Positions 23,106 to 34,918 are shown, counted from the stretch's first letter. The stretch: 64,000 bases of DNA from Schistosoma haematobium (GCF_000699445.3 NC_067196.1:74035864-74099863); one strand, 5' to 3'. Program-made: numbers and translations. Notes: generated from the sequence alone by a model not told the origin.

Positions 23106-23436
23106 CCTTTACATGTGATATATGTTTTGATGATTTAAGTTAAGGGTTTACAATATAGGATTACAATATAACTTACATACCTCTAAACACTCTTCCTATC
23201 ACCGAATGATAGTTATTATGAGAAGTTAGGTGTCTACATGGTCCCAATTATCTGTTGGTAAGAATGTTTATAACAGTGTGTTATGCTTAATAATGTTATA
23301 GTTTTGTATGGGGGTAATACTACTTCAGCTTAGTTTTATTTAGTAACGGATATTTGAATAAACAACTGCATGACTGATTTGAATAGAATTTTTAGTGATA
23401 AAGTTGAGTTTATTACCTGGACTTTACTGAAAGCCA

Positions 23437-23735
23437 AGAACAAACCGAATCCCAGCGGAGAAAGAAATCAAGAAGGAGCGCTGGGAGTGGATAGGACAAA
23501 CATTAAGGAAAGACCCAGATGCGTCACAAGGCAAGCCCTCACTTGAAATCCTCAAGTCCAAAGGAGAAGAGAAAGAACATAGAATATAATACGCCGAGAA
23601 GTCGAGATAAACATAAAAATAATGAACGAAAAATGGATAGAACTAGGAAGGAAGGCCCCAGACAGATTGAGTTGGATAATATTTGTCGAAGGCCTATGCT
23701 CCATTGGGAGTAACAGGCGTAAGTAAAAAACCGCG
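23437..23735 (+). mobile_element. RTE LINE 3' fragment
   Basis: Coding-derived segment starting near GAACAAACCGAATCCCAGC, through GCAAGCCCTCACTTGAAATC to the end GGGAGTAACAGGCGTAAGTA. The frame is broken by several shifts, and 5' truncation is deep. Confidence 0.85.
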
Positions 23736-24224
23736 AACTAAGTTCATTAGCGAAAGAAACAATTTGTTATAAGCAGTTTGTTCAATTTGCTAATGTACTG
23801 AAATCCCGTCAAATCTGTATATAAAAACAATTTTATATCTGATAGTTCCCCTTTATCACTTGTAGGTCATAATTCGAGGGATTAGTGTTTGTTTACCGCG
23901 CAAGGAAACTGCCAAAAATGATCTTCAATAAGTTCATCATGTACAGTTATAATCACAAGATTATTACAATAAAATGATCATTCAGGATTTAACTTAACTT
24001 TATTCAAATTTTATCCTTAACATGGTCCAAAATAAGCCCTCTCCATTTCTAAGATCTATATTTCAAGCAGTTTCCCACAATCTACTTTAACGTTTATTCT
24101 TTATTTTGCCTAAATTTTATGAAACATTTTTAGTTTTACATTCATCTTCCATTGCCCACCTGATATCATTACTACCATCATTATTAACTCGAAATAGCAT
24201 TTTGCTTATTACGTAATGTATTTG

Positions 24225-25025
24225 TATTGTCTTTCTAGATTGATTGCAACCCATCATCTGAAAGTACAATGTTCCAGATATTTAAGGTTGGTAATGCTTT
24301 ATCCGATGAAGTGGATGTGACTCTCTTGGATTTGGTTACCTTATTTTCAAGGATCACAAACCCACTGTGTGCATTTCGTTCCGTGTGTAAATCGATACAC
24401 CCGGGTCTTGGCCTGAGGGTGTTGCATTAGAGGGACGTATACGTTTCATGCATACGTTTTCATATACATACGTTTTCACTCATGCATCTCATAGTATACA
24501 TATTGGTATATTCACCAACCTTGGAGGATAGATGGTTACCTCGACCTTTGAACATATTTTCTACAACTGACTCTCTCTAACGTATCGCATACTAAAAGGA
24601 CTTCATGGCACACACATCAGAATAAGCGCTCTCAGGCATGGTTGATGGTCATTTCACCCCACTATTTACTAACATATCCTTTTGTTATGTCTTCTACCTG
24701 TTGGTTTAGGCCTCTAATTTTACTAGACATAGGGCAGACATTTCAGACTACGTTTATTTTGCGAGCCTGGAAAGTAGCTACACACACAACTACACAAGCC
24801 GAGACTGGTATAATTCATATACATACGCATATACATCGGGCAGCCTGGAAGATTTTGTGAGTCGAGGTTGGAAACCCTGAGTAATCTACTTTACAACAGA
24901 GTGGGGGTTAGTCCGATCTCTACCGACCACCCAAGTTACCTTGCAAGTAGGACTCAGGTCGGAACTTGCTGGACTGTCTTTGTATTTTCTTTTTAGATTG
25001 ATTACGACCTAGCATCTTAGAGTAA
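24225..25025. repeat. Unclassified segment between short direct repeats
   Basis: CTTTCTAGATTGATTGCAAC, then CCATCATCTGAAAGTA, recurs 740 bp later as CTTTTTAGATTGATTACGAC, then CTAGCATCTTAGAGTA. The interior has a mixed, less AT-rich composition, with a phrase of repeated CATACG units (24450-24480). It could be a decayed LTR pair or a duplication; I do not recognise it. Confidence 0.3.
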
Positions 25026-27229
25026 AGTTTTTCTTACATGTTACTACATGAATACAATTAAAAACAGCTGTTTTATATTTTTTATCCATACTTCACCTCC
25101 ACATCAATAAGCAGCTTTTCACAACTATTCCCCTTTCACCTGTGACACCTATAGCCGAATATTGTAAATTATTTCAAAGATGATGCAATTGGTTTAAACA
25201 ACAATAAGTTCTAGCGATCATTCTGTCACTGGTGTAGACCCAAGTTTAAATGTAGTTACACTAAAAGATAATTTATTTCTCAACATCCCATATTATTACA
25301 TATATTGGGCGAAAAAATTGTTCATCTAGATATAATGGGAAAAGCATTTCGATAGTACTGAAAAAATGACTATCATACCATCCCAATTTATTGTAAGGAG
25401 TAAAGTAAAAAAAACACCACAATCCTTCCAAACTCAGCTTACTTACATGACTTTTCAACTCAAGAGATATCAGATCTGTAAGTGTTTAATATTTTTAATG
25501 TATAATATTGGCAAATTCAATCATAACTAATACATATTTGACGTGTATTGGCTACTCCAACACAATAATTATTGATTTACGATTGTGGAGACTGAATATA
25601 TTCTGTAGACTTAATATACAATAAATCCTTAGTATTAATAAATCAACAGTAATAATCTCATTCACCAAGTAGAGATTTGTGTAATTCATTATGGACCAAA
25701 TAAATTTGAACATAAGGGTTAGTAGTAATATCTGGTTGACCAAACTGGAAAAGATGAGGTTGAGTTCGAACCTACAAGCTAATATCTGAAAGTCAAATGT
25801 TTTACGTGTTAACCCACTTTACCATATATAATAAAACATTATTTAAGAATAACTAACTAAGTAATGATTGATTGGACTGATAAACGTATTCCTGTCTTAG
25901 TAAATTGAGTAGAATCTTTCCTGTCGATGAGAAATCCCAAGAAAATCGATCCATATAAAATTATCATATTTTTTTTTCAAATCAATAGTGACAATAGTGA
26001 CAGAAAACAACCTACAAACGTTGTTGATTTCTTATCATAGAAATTCATCAATTCATTCACCATCAAGTTTAGATTACTGGATAATAAGAAAAATCTTTGA
26101 TATAAATTATGCTTATTTTGATTGTATATTTATATACATACAAATGAGCTTGGTCTGATGTATACTTCTCTTTGTTACTAACCTAGTTGCTTTATTTCTC
26201 TAATCCAAATTTGTTGAGTGTTATGTACTGTTTTGATAAGAATTTCTATATATATATATATATAATTTTGTTTCGTTTCCATTGTCCGATTTACATTAAG
26301 GTTCACAAACTTCAACAGTTAACTGTATTACACTGTGCTTTTAGCTAAGTAATTTAGACATTGTGAAGATTTCTTTATTTTCATTCAAAATGTGTACAGA
26401 CTGGAAGTAGCAAATATATAAAAGGGTATTGTTACTAAGAATGTAAAGACGAGAAATTCGTTTCTCCATAAATTCAAAATAAATTTTTAATTTACTAATG
26501 AAACTAATTGTGTGAAACTTACTTTTTTATATCTATGAACATGTAGAAATGTTGTTGTTCAATACTGAATCTTAATCGTGTTTCATTATGAAGCCTTAAT
26601 GGTTACATTACATGGGTTAACTGATGGTACTTTGATTGTCAGTTAAAATGTAAGCTTCATTTTGGCGTTGAATTTCGATTTATGTTCAACGTTTAAAACC
26701 ATTACCAGAGTACAAAATATTATTGTTTTCATTTGCTTTTGTTTATTATAATTCACTGAACAGTGATCAGTTCAGTAACCATGTGTTTGTAGTAAACATT
26801 AAGTTCTCAGTCGAATTTTTTAATCGGTATATATTATGAGATATAGTTAATCACTGTATAGTTTCATAAACAAGTACCTGATTTATATTTTTGGCAATCT
26901 AATATTTTGTGAATACCGGAACTCATCAATTACAAGTTATTAACTGATATAATTTTATTCATTGTCAAGTGCTAACCAAATCCTACTTACGAACTGTTTA
27001 TCAAAATAACTGACTCAATTAATTGGTGTATAGGCTTTAGTTTTAGCTGGTTAATAAAATCGCGCAGTAACTATTCAACCATTATTGATATTTAAATACA
27101 GATACGTCTTATAAACTTGATAAAACTGAAATTATTTCAAGTATTTACAAGTCAATTATTTAAAATTGGTCGATTAATGGTTTCAGTGAAATTCAAGAAT
27201 TTCCACAACTTCATACTGAAAATTACCAT

Positions 27230-27605
27230 TAGTTAACTAGTGACTAGCCTCAAGAGGTGATTCCTGACGTCCTAGTGAGAAGCCTTAACCAATGGATTTC
27301 AAACGTCTCGAGTATGAGGTAGTTATCCTCCAAAGACAATGGAAGATGGCCGCGCAATATTGTGAGTCAGTTGGAGTTAGACTTTATCACCGTTGGATTC
27401 CGGCTCAGTAGTCCAGAGGTTAAGCATTGGAGTGAGAAACCGAAGGTCCAAGGTTCGAGTCCCGCGTACGAGATCGTGGATTCGCGCTGTTGAGGAGTCC
27501 CTTACTAGGACGAAACAGCTATCCAATGCTTACAGGTTTCCAATGTTGGTCTAACATTAATCGCCTCATGATTTCAATGAAATTTAACAATCATCACAAT
27601 CTCAT
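27230..27605 (+). mobile_element. HS1 SINE, near full length
   Basis: 5' segment (CTAGTGACTAGCCTCAAGAG), flank GGTGACTT-like, box A GGCTCAGTAGTCCAGAGG, box B AGGTTCGAGTCCC, ribozyme TTGAGGA-GTCC...GGAC-GAAA, then the tail ending CAATCTCATACTGAAA. About 375 bp. The core C is changed to T. Confidence 0.88.
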
Positions 27606-27985
27606 ACTGAAAGTTATTTTATTACTCGTAAATGACCCAAATATTTCAAATGTCTGAGTTACCTGAAATATCAGTGTTATCGAAAACGGTAACTGCTTCA
27701 ATAATTTATAATGATTTTCATCTATCTATAATAGTTACATTTCTACTGTTAATTATAGTTTAATGATCAATCAGTTACTTATTGATTAATTCATTGGTGA
27801 CGTAATTGATGTAACATCTAATTACCAGTAAATAATATAATAGAATGTTTAAAGAAAAAAACTATTATTCTTTAATTATTATAAAAATAATCATTTGTCT
27901 AACTAACAATTATGCAATTGTATAGCTGTTACATTACGTAACATGAAATCATTCATACAACGCATTTGGTTTGTCATTGAAATAG

Positions 27986-27990
<5 letters not shown>

Positions 27991-28018
<28 letters not shown>

Positions 28019-28019
28019 C
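27991..28019. repeat. (TA)n microsatellite
   Basis: A TA run of about 29 bp. Confidence 0.95.
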
Positions 28020-28377
28020 GCTCACAAATAGGAATAATAATGAGAACTAGTGAAACAAAAAATGTGATTTATGCAGTTCAATCCGTTAAGGTAAACGTTT
28101 TCTATGAATACATATTAATACATATTTCACTGGTTGCATATAATTTTGTTCAAAAAACTTCTTTTCTTTTTGTTTAGTTTTAAATCAGTCATTTTTACCT
28201 GTTAAATCATTGAATAGAAAATTTCAACCTAATTAAACCTAAATGGTTGACATTTTATTTGGATAAAAGTGATTAATTATTAACATGAATCGATCTGGTT
28301 TTTTTTAATTATTATTTATGCTAATGAATCAGATTTAATTCAATATAGTTTGACTATTTGTCATACTTTCTTTTATA

Positions 28378-28725
28378 TCCTGGAGTTCTGGTGAAAAGCC
28401 GTGACCAGTGGAGTTCAACCAAGTCTGTTGTGAGATATTATATCACTGATGAGAATGGTGGATGTATTGCTCAATTTCGTGGATTAGTTGAAATTAGACA
28501 TTGACACTAATGGATGCCAGCCGGCTCACTGGTCTAGTGCTTAAGCGCTCGCATGCGAGACTGATATATCCTGGATTCGAGTCTCACGGGTTGCGGGATC
28601 GTGGATGTACTCTGCTGAGGAGTCCCATACTAGGACGAAAAGGCTATCCAGTGCTTCCAGGTTTTGCATGGTGGTCTAGCTTTAATTGGTTTCAACTATT
28701 GAAATTATGTGAATTAGTTAAAAAA
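28378..28725 (+). mobile_element. HS1 hammerhead SINE, near full length
   Basis: 5' segment (TATCCTGGAGTTCTGGTGAA), box A GGCTCACTGGTCTAG, box B CTGGATTCGAGTCTC, intact ribozyme core and the 3' tail. The 79-residue open frame here is the SINE itself. Confidence 0.9.
28606..28660 (+). ncRNA. Hammerhead ribozyme with intact core in HS1
   Basis: CTGAGGA (28615-28621), helix II GTCC-CATACTA-GGAC, GAAA (28637-28640), AGGCTATC, CAGTGCTTCC. All fixed core positions match CUGANGA...GAAA. Helix III is weak (A-G opening) and helix I has a bulge. Confidence 0.7.
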
Positions 28726-29439
28726 AATTTATTTTGTTAAGGGTATATAAATTAATTGATTGAAACTATGAAATAGGCAATTGAAATAAATTGTTTATGT
28801 TAATATGACTAAAAGCTTTTAGTTTCTATTTGGAGTGGAGTTATTCAAAATAACTTAGATTTATTTCAATTTTGAAATGGTTTGGATTATATCATGTTGT
28901 TGATGTTTTTGATTAAAATTTGATCAGTTTTGGCTGACATCTTGTGTGAATCACTTCTATATAGTTATTATGACACAAGTTGTCTCCACTGTTGGCCACA
29001 TTCTATTTCGTCTAAATTTTGATTAATATTTTTGAAGACTGATGTTGTTAATTTGTATTCTTTGAGTAAGATGGTCCATTTATGAAATTTTCATCGGTAT
29101 TATAGACAACGTCCTCAGAGCATATTCTGTGTGGAAATAAAGTTCTTTAAATATACCATCTGAACAGATTGAAATATTGCTTGTAGGATAATTGCATGTA
29201 GTACAACAATTTATTATTTCATTTATAGTTATAGTTGTTCCTTTCTACTATTTAAAGTTGGATTATTTTGATTTGGTTATTTGTTTTCTGGACAAGTGGC
29301 TTACACTGAGTTATGAAACGTTATTATTTTAAATTCTTATGATAAGTAAACAGTGAAATGAGTTTCATTACTAGTAAAATCAGTTTAAGTTTTTGATTGA
29401 AATCATGAGTCAGTTGAAGCTAGACCACCATAGAAAACC

Positions 29440-29490
29440 TGGAAATACTGGACGGCCGTTTCGTCTTATTATGGGACTCCTCAGCAGAGC
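29440..29490 (-). ncRNA. Hammerhead ribozyme, intact core in HS1
   Basis: Minus strand: CTGAGGA, GTCC-CATAATA-AGAC (one mismatch), GAAA, palindromic CGGCCGTC, CAGTATTTCC. The catalytic core is intact. Confidence 0.68.
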
Positions 29491-29595
29491 ACATCCACGA
29501 TCCCGCAACCCGCGAGACTCGAATCCAGGACCTATCAGTCTCGCGCCAGGCGCTTAACCAACTAGACCACTGAGCCGACATGCAATGGTGTTAAT

Positions 29596-29706
29596 GTTTT
29601 TGGTGGAGTTTTGTTCTCTGAGCTGTTCTCTGAGCTCAGAGAACAGCTCAGAGAACAAAACTCCACCAAAATAATCCACCTGAGCTACAAATCTTCTCCA
29701 CCATCT
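29596..29706 (-). mobile_element. PAL palindromic retroposon with 13 bp target duplication
   Basis: Flanked by CAATGGTGTTAAT at 29583-29595 and 29707-29719. The interior is a near-perfect palindrome around GTTCTCTGAGCTCAGAGAAC, with the left arm TTTTTGGTGGAGTTTTGTTC. In the sense strand it ends in an A-run (CCAAAAA). Confidence 0.85.
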
Positions 29707-29959
29707 CAATGGTGTTAATATCTAACCTCAACCAACGAACTGTTGTAAAAAGTTGAAAGATATGTAAAACATGAAAAATACTACTAATTTGAGTTGAACT
29801 TTGAAAAAAATAATTTTTCATATGTAATCTACTTTACTCTCATGTATTTGTATACAAAACAAAGTAATATTCACTTTTTAGTAATGAATTCAATAGCTTA
29901 ATTACTATGAACATGAAATCGGAGCATCCTTATCAACGGTTGGAGAGTTCCGTAACAAA

Positions 29960-30432
29960 TGCCCCCAAATGCCCTGGTACGGCCGAGAGTGGGGAAAGTC
30001 CGCTCTCCCTCTCGAAATGCTCTCACATGGCCACGCGTATATAGCCTCTGCCAGGGAAGTCGTACTCACTGCCTTCTCGTGGCGGGGGTGTTGCTTACAA
30101 ATCGAGAAGACGAAAAGCGAATATCCGACGCTTTAACCGGATTCCAAACCAATGGTGCATATGGGCTCCAGTATCCTGCGGGAACAAATGGCGTATGAAC
30201 CAATTGTTGGTCACCGGCTTCCATGGGACTGAATCTCCTGACAATGCTCCAGTGCCTTGTGGATCAGACCTTCAGGTCGAAGGCTCGGGGAGTGGCCACC
30301 TAAGAAAACCACCTGTTTCGGTTTGGGTACCCGGGCAGTATCACAGCCCTCACACATATCGAATGAGATTTTTGTGGCGCCTATGTATTTGGTGCCTTTT
30401 TGTACCAATATCTGTGTTGAAATAAGATAAAT
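29960..30432 (+). mobile_element. R473 retroposon, complete copy with target duplication
   Basis: 473 bp bounded by TCCGTAACAAA at 29949-29959 and 30433-30443. Starts GCCCCCAAATGCCCTGG and ends in the LINE-like tail GGTGCCTTTTTGTACCAATA, then TCTGTGTTGAAATAAGATAA. Confidence 0.88.
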
Positions 30433-30939
30433 CCGTAACAAACAAAGCTAAAAACTGATGTTATAGCCTACTCTGAACGGATGAATATTAGATGTTATTA
30501 TCTAAAATTTAATGGACTGATAGTGTAATGTTATGATGATGAATAATAAACAATCCTGATTGTAAATAGTTTATATACTGTATCACATTTCCTATGGAAT
30601 TATATTCTTAATCTAAATTTTCTTAGTTATAAAATGAAGCGGATAATTTCTGTGTTTAATGCTATCAGATGACGTCAGAGCGCCATAAAATATCATTTAG
30701 TTCCACATGAGTAGTTAACTATATATACAAAATTTGTAATGATCGGTGACAATTTAAGCAAGAATAGTATGTATCCATTTTAATTTGTTAGATTTGCTTG
30801 TCAACTGCTTAAAAAGTATAATCTAAATAAAATAGACCGTTACACTAAAGCAGTATATACAAGTTAGTCAGTTATCTTAATGATCATCCACTAGCAGATT
30901 GCTTTGTAAAGTATGCAAAATTGACTTAAATTCTACAGA

Positions 30940-31232
30940 TATGTTGTATGATGTGTGCTACTGATGACGACAGATACAAATAGTATGTATCATCAATCGA
31001 AAGTAAAATACCAGTCAGCAGAACGTTAAGGAGATCAAAGAAAAGACAATGAGAACAGAGAATGATTGGTGTGAAAACGAAGGAGTAATGAAATCTTGGA
31101 CGATTGATTGACATTTTGCAAACGATGTATTTACTCTATGGTTCTTATATTTTACTAAAATGTCCTGTAATTTTGTCTTGAAATACATGCGATTGTCCCC
31201 ATTTGTGTTCTCGTTCACTACTGTTGTACTTA
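30940..31232 (+). repeat. R290 repeat, copy 3
   Basis: TGATGTGTGCTACTGATGAC through TTTGCAAACGATGTATTTAC to TGTTCTCGTTCACTACTGTT. A minus-strand frame (DDTYYLYLSSSVAH) stays open, as in other copies. Confidence 0.7.
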
Positions 31233-31429
31233 AGGTTTGCAATAATATATATAGTATTTATTTGCTTTGAAAATAATAATAATTATCAAATATTAGAAAA
31301 TCAATGATATGTACATGCTTAAGGATGAAGTTTGATACATATTGAAACAATTGCTTGAATAATAACATTTACAGAATAGAAACACAAATTCTATTTCGAA
31401 GGTTCTTGAGTATGTAAATAATCCAAAGT

Positions 31430-31893
31430 TAAAATAACCCATAGTGTCATTGAATAAGAAAAAGAGAATTCAGCGAAGAAAATTTTCTTTTCGTCGAAAT
31501 CATTTACTTAAACTGTACATTCGTATATATATATATGGAAAATATATGTCAATAGAAGGATAGAAACAATTGTATCACAAAAATGGATTCGAGCATAAAT
31601 AACAAATGAGGTTAACGTACTAATCAAGGGGTAAGGAAGAACAGAATTAATGGGTCTGATAATAGTTCAATTGATAGATATGAAGAAAAGCGACAAACAA
31701 CAAAGGTCATGATAATAAATTGAATGATAATCAAGAAAACTTGTATAAGGTAATAACAATAAATGATTAGAGTTTAAAGTGCGATCCTTACTACCCTTCT
31801 ATAGACATACATTTTCCATATAACTATATATACGAACGCAAATGAGTTCGTCGAAAAGAAACTTTTCTTCGCTGAATTCTCTTTTCCTTATTC
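31430..31893. mobile_element. Terminal-inverted-repeat (foldback) element
   Basis: Inverted arms of about 100 bp: GAATTCAGCGAAGAAAATTT and TTTTCGTCGAAAT near the left, with their inverse at 31850-31890. AATAATCCAAAGT flanks it (31417-31429 and 31894-31906), but about 20 bp lie between the left flank and the arm. Related in the arm motif TTCAGCGAAG to the hairpin at 54728-54998. Confidence 0.6.
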
Positions 31894-32194
31894 AATAATC
31901 CAAAGTGATGAAGAACTATCATATTAAAAATACTTTGGTTAATAGTGACTAAAAAAGAGAAAAAAAATCAGAATAGGATCTATGATAATAAGAGACGGGA
32001 GAAGAGTTAATATAAAAATTATTAAAAATGATATTGACATTTATACATATTTCTTTGTGAAGAAACTAATCATATAAAGTAGGATAGATGTGATTCTAAT
32101 TACTTATCATTTTAATTAAAATCAAATCAAATATCCATTAAACTAATCAGAATTAAATGACTAATCCAACCCGTATATACAAAATTGGATGTTA

Positions 32195-32370
32195 TTGGTG
32201 GAATTTTGTTCTCTGAGCTGGATGGTTTGGTCGTGGAAATAGAAGTCTGCATTTTGTGCTGATGATGTCGTTCAGAAGAACGATGAAAGCTCCACGACCA
32301 AACCATTCAGCTCAGAGGACAAAACTCCACCAAAATCATCCATTTCAGCTACAATTCTTCTCCACCATCT
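32195..32370 (-). mobile_element. PAL palindromic retroposon with 15 bp target duplication
   Basis: Between CAAAATTGGATGTTA (32180-32194) and CAAAATTGTATGTTA (32371-32385). The long arms TGGTTTGGTCGTGG and CCACGACCAAACC face each other; the centre has CTGATGA, TCGTTC-AGAA-GAACGA and GAAA. Confidence 0.85.
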
Positions 32371-32751
32371 CAAAATTGTATGTTAGTTGTAGGAACACTT
32401 TTATATAAAGGATTTAGATACATTTGTTTATCTAACTTAATTCAATTCATCTACTTTATAGTGTAGAGCTCAAACAAATAAAAAATATGAAGAATAGGCA
32501 AATATTTTCAAAGTATTAAAGTTAATATAGTCGATTTTATTGAAGTGTTTAAATCTCTATCTATTTAGAATGTATTTAGAACAGGCTACTTTTATGAATT
32601 ATATCTATAATCATAGGAGACTAAAATTGAATGGATAGGAAATAATAAAAGTTAAGCGTTAAGAACATTTTAGATTGAATAAAAATTACGATTAGAAAGA
32701 ATAGTTATAACTATACATCAATTTGAGGTTTTCTCAGTTTCAAAAGTCATT

Positions 32752-32773
32752 TATATATATATATATATATATA
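32752..32773. repeat. (TA)n microsatellite
   Basis: A short TA run. Confidence 0.9.
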
Positions 32774-33363
32774 AGTTTGTCACTTATTAAATAAAAATAC
32801 ATATTTTTTTATACAGACTGGCGCAGTTAAACCATGTAAGATAGGTGTGAATGATGATAGTGCATGATAGTCTCTTGATAATGAGAACTAAGTTTAGAAT
32901 GTGAACTAATAAATGACTGATCAGTAGTTGGAATATAAACTTGAAGGTATTTAGTTTGATTCTAGACAGTTTAATAGGTTAACCTGTTAACCAATTTCAG
33001 TAGTAACCAGGCTGAAATGAATATGTGATGTAAAAAAGGGACATCTATAGACAACTTTAAAATAATTATTGATTTCGATAAAATATATAAATTAAAACCC
33101 TTCAAATTTTGTTTTCCACACTTTCATGTCAATATGTAAAAGAATCCTTATTTGCTAACCTCACGTCTTTTGGATTGTATTCAAACAGACGTGCATAATG
33201 GCTCATATCTTTCGATAACTTAAGTAAACTTTTAAAACTATATGTGAACTATTTCTTGAAGAAATCAGGAATCAAATTTAACATCAAATCTAGTATGCAC
33301 GCAAATTTAGCGGACAAGCTTCAAAAAATAAGAAACATGCTCCTGAATTTCACTCTTAGCCAT

Positions 33364-33464
33364 GGTGGAGATTTGTTGCTCAGGTAGATGATTCATCGTT
33401 CAGAAGAACGATGAAAACTCCTCGACCAAACAATCCAGCTGAGAGAACAAAACTCCATCAAAAA
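33364..33464 (+). mobile_element. PAL retroposon with 12 bp target duplication
   Basis: Between ACTCTTAGCCAT (33352-33363) and ACTCTTGGCCAT (33465-33476). The box A-like TTGCTCAGGTAG is present, and it ends CCATCAAAAA. Confidence 0.82.
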
Positions 33465-33534
33465 ACTCTTGGCCATATTATATCTATTCTATATTAGTTT
33501 AAACAGTTATCATTGAACAGATATCGTCAGTAAG

Positions 33535-33640
<106 letters not shown>

Positions 33641-33774
33641 TATACATCGTAGAGGATATTGATGATTATCTTAACGTAAACTATAAATATTTGTTTTTCT
33701 TGTCACTTAATGTAAATATAATTTACCAACTATTGTCTAAATATATTATTTAAACTGAATATTCTATCACTTAG

Positions 33775-33822
33775 AAATATCCAACCTATGCTCCATTACG
33801 AGTAATAGATGTAAGTTAAGTA
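33775..33822 (+). mobile_element. RTE LINE 3' end remnant
   Basis: CAACCTATGCTCCATTACGA and GTAATAGATGTAAGTTAAGT match the RTE 3' terminus CTATGCTCCATTAGGAGTAA and CAGGCGTAAGTAAGTA. Confidence 0.65.
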
Positions 33823-34247
33823 AAGTAAAAGTATTAGTGGGAAATAGTAGACAGTAAAAATACCTGAAAATTTTCTGTTATGATGTCCATAAAATATTTG
33901 ACTGTTTACTATAATTTAAGGAAAATTAATCAATAATAAAACATTTAGGAAAGTGGGGTGAATACAGAAAGTTTTATTACTGAAGGTGAATGTATATAGC
34001 AGTTATGTATCATAACTAAGTATTAGATATCATTAAATCTCCTTCATGGATAATGTTAGATCATTTGATTTCGTTATGAAACTATAAGAAAAAAGGTGTT
34101 ATCAATTACTTTCAACAAATTGCATAATTAAACATGTTGAAACAATAATGAAAACATAAAAAAGGTTGTATTTGATAATCAATAGTCAAACCTTCATGAT
34201 GATTGTATAGACAGAAGCATATTTCATATGCATAGTTTCTTTTATCA

Positions 34248-34312
34248 TATTGAAATGTGTAAGAACAAAGATTCTAGCAGAATCTAGAATCTTTGTTTTT
34301 GCTCTTTTCAGA
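34248..34312. repeat. PLE-end palindrome
   Basis: AACAAAGATTCTAGCAGAAT meets CTAGAATCTTTGTTTTTGCT head to head. Both halves resemble the terminus AACAAACATTCTAGTAGAAT of the 52.1 kb PLE. Confidence 0.5.
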
Positions 34313-34677
34313 AGTATATTTTAAGATATCTCACAAACAATGTCATGCATCCAGTAACGTTAAAACTTAGTTATTGTTAACATTTTAATTGAATTATCGC
34401 AAAACTTATTTTAAGATTTGCATGAATCATTTCAAAGATAGTGATCAAAGTCATAGTATCTTGTCCTTACTATGAATTGTTTTAGTATATACTATTTTAA
34501 CACATTACTAGGTCGATTAAACTTGTTTTAAACTTGATAAAATAATTGTATCAGCAAGCCTTCGATATATAATTTTTACATATTTCATATTTTTATTTAT
34601 ATATTATGCTATATTTTACTAACTTATGCATAATCTTTTTTACTTTGATTGTAATACACAAAAAGAATTGATTTTAA

Positions 34678-34835
34678 TTTTTGATTGAGATCATGAACCA
34701 ATTGACACCAAACCACCATTGAGAACCTGGAAGCACTGGACGGCCGTTTCGTCTTACTGTGGTACTTCTCAGCGGTACGCATGATTCGAACCCAGGTATT
34801 TTGATCTCGCGCGCGAACGCTTAACTTAATAATCT
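34678..34835 (-). mobile_element. HS1 SINE, truncated
   Basis: Tail, ribozyme region (CTGAGAA core variant), box B GGGTTCGAATC, and part of box A. It ends TTAATAATCTCCACAG, the tail motif of another copy. Confidence 0.8.
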
Positions 34836-34877
34836 CCACAGACTAATACAGGTAATTATAATGTACTCTCTAGTGAC

Positions 34878-34918
34878 TCGAGGAGTAACAGGCGTTAGTA
34901 AGTAAGTAAGATCTTTAG
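34878..34918 (+). mobile_element. RTE LINE 3' terminal scrap
   Basis: GGAGTAACAGGCGTTAGTAA, then GTAAGTAAG, the RTE 3' tail with its TAAG repeat, between two HS1 copies. Confidence 0.75.

Larger units (their letters stand above)
29395..29740 (-). mobile_element. HS1 SINE interrupted by PAL
   Basis: Tail, ribozyme, box B (CTGGATTCGAGTC) and box A (GCTCAGTGGTCTAG) on the minus strand. The 5' flank is split at 29596 by a PAL element and resumes at 29707. Confidence 0.88.

Noticed and set aside
27410..27475. tRNA gene-like sequences in HS1 copies
   Set aside because: They have A and B boxes but no cloverleaf acceptor stem, and sit in repeated SINEs; they are promoters, not tRNA genes.
29959..30441. 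Open frames across R473
   Set aside because: They span a retroposon with a target duplication, differ between copies, and are not conserved.
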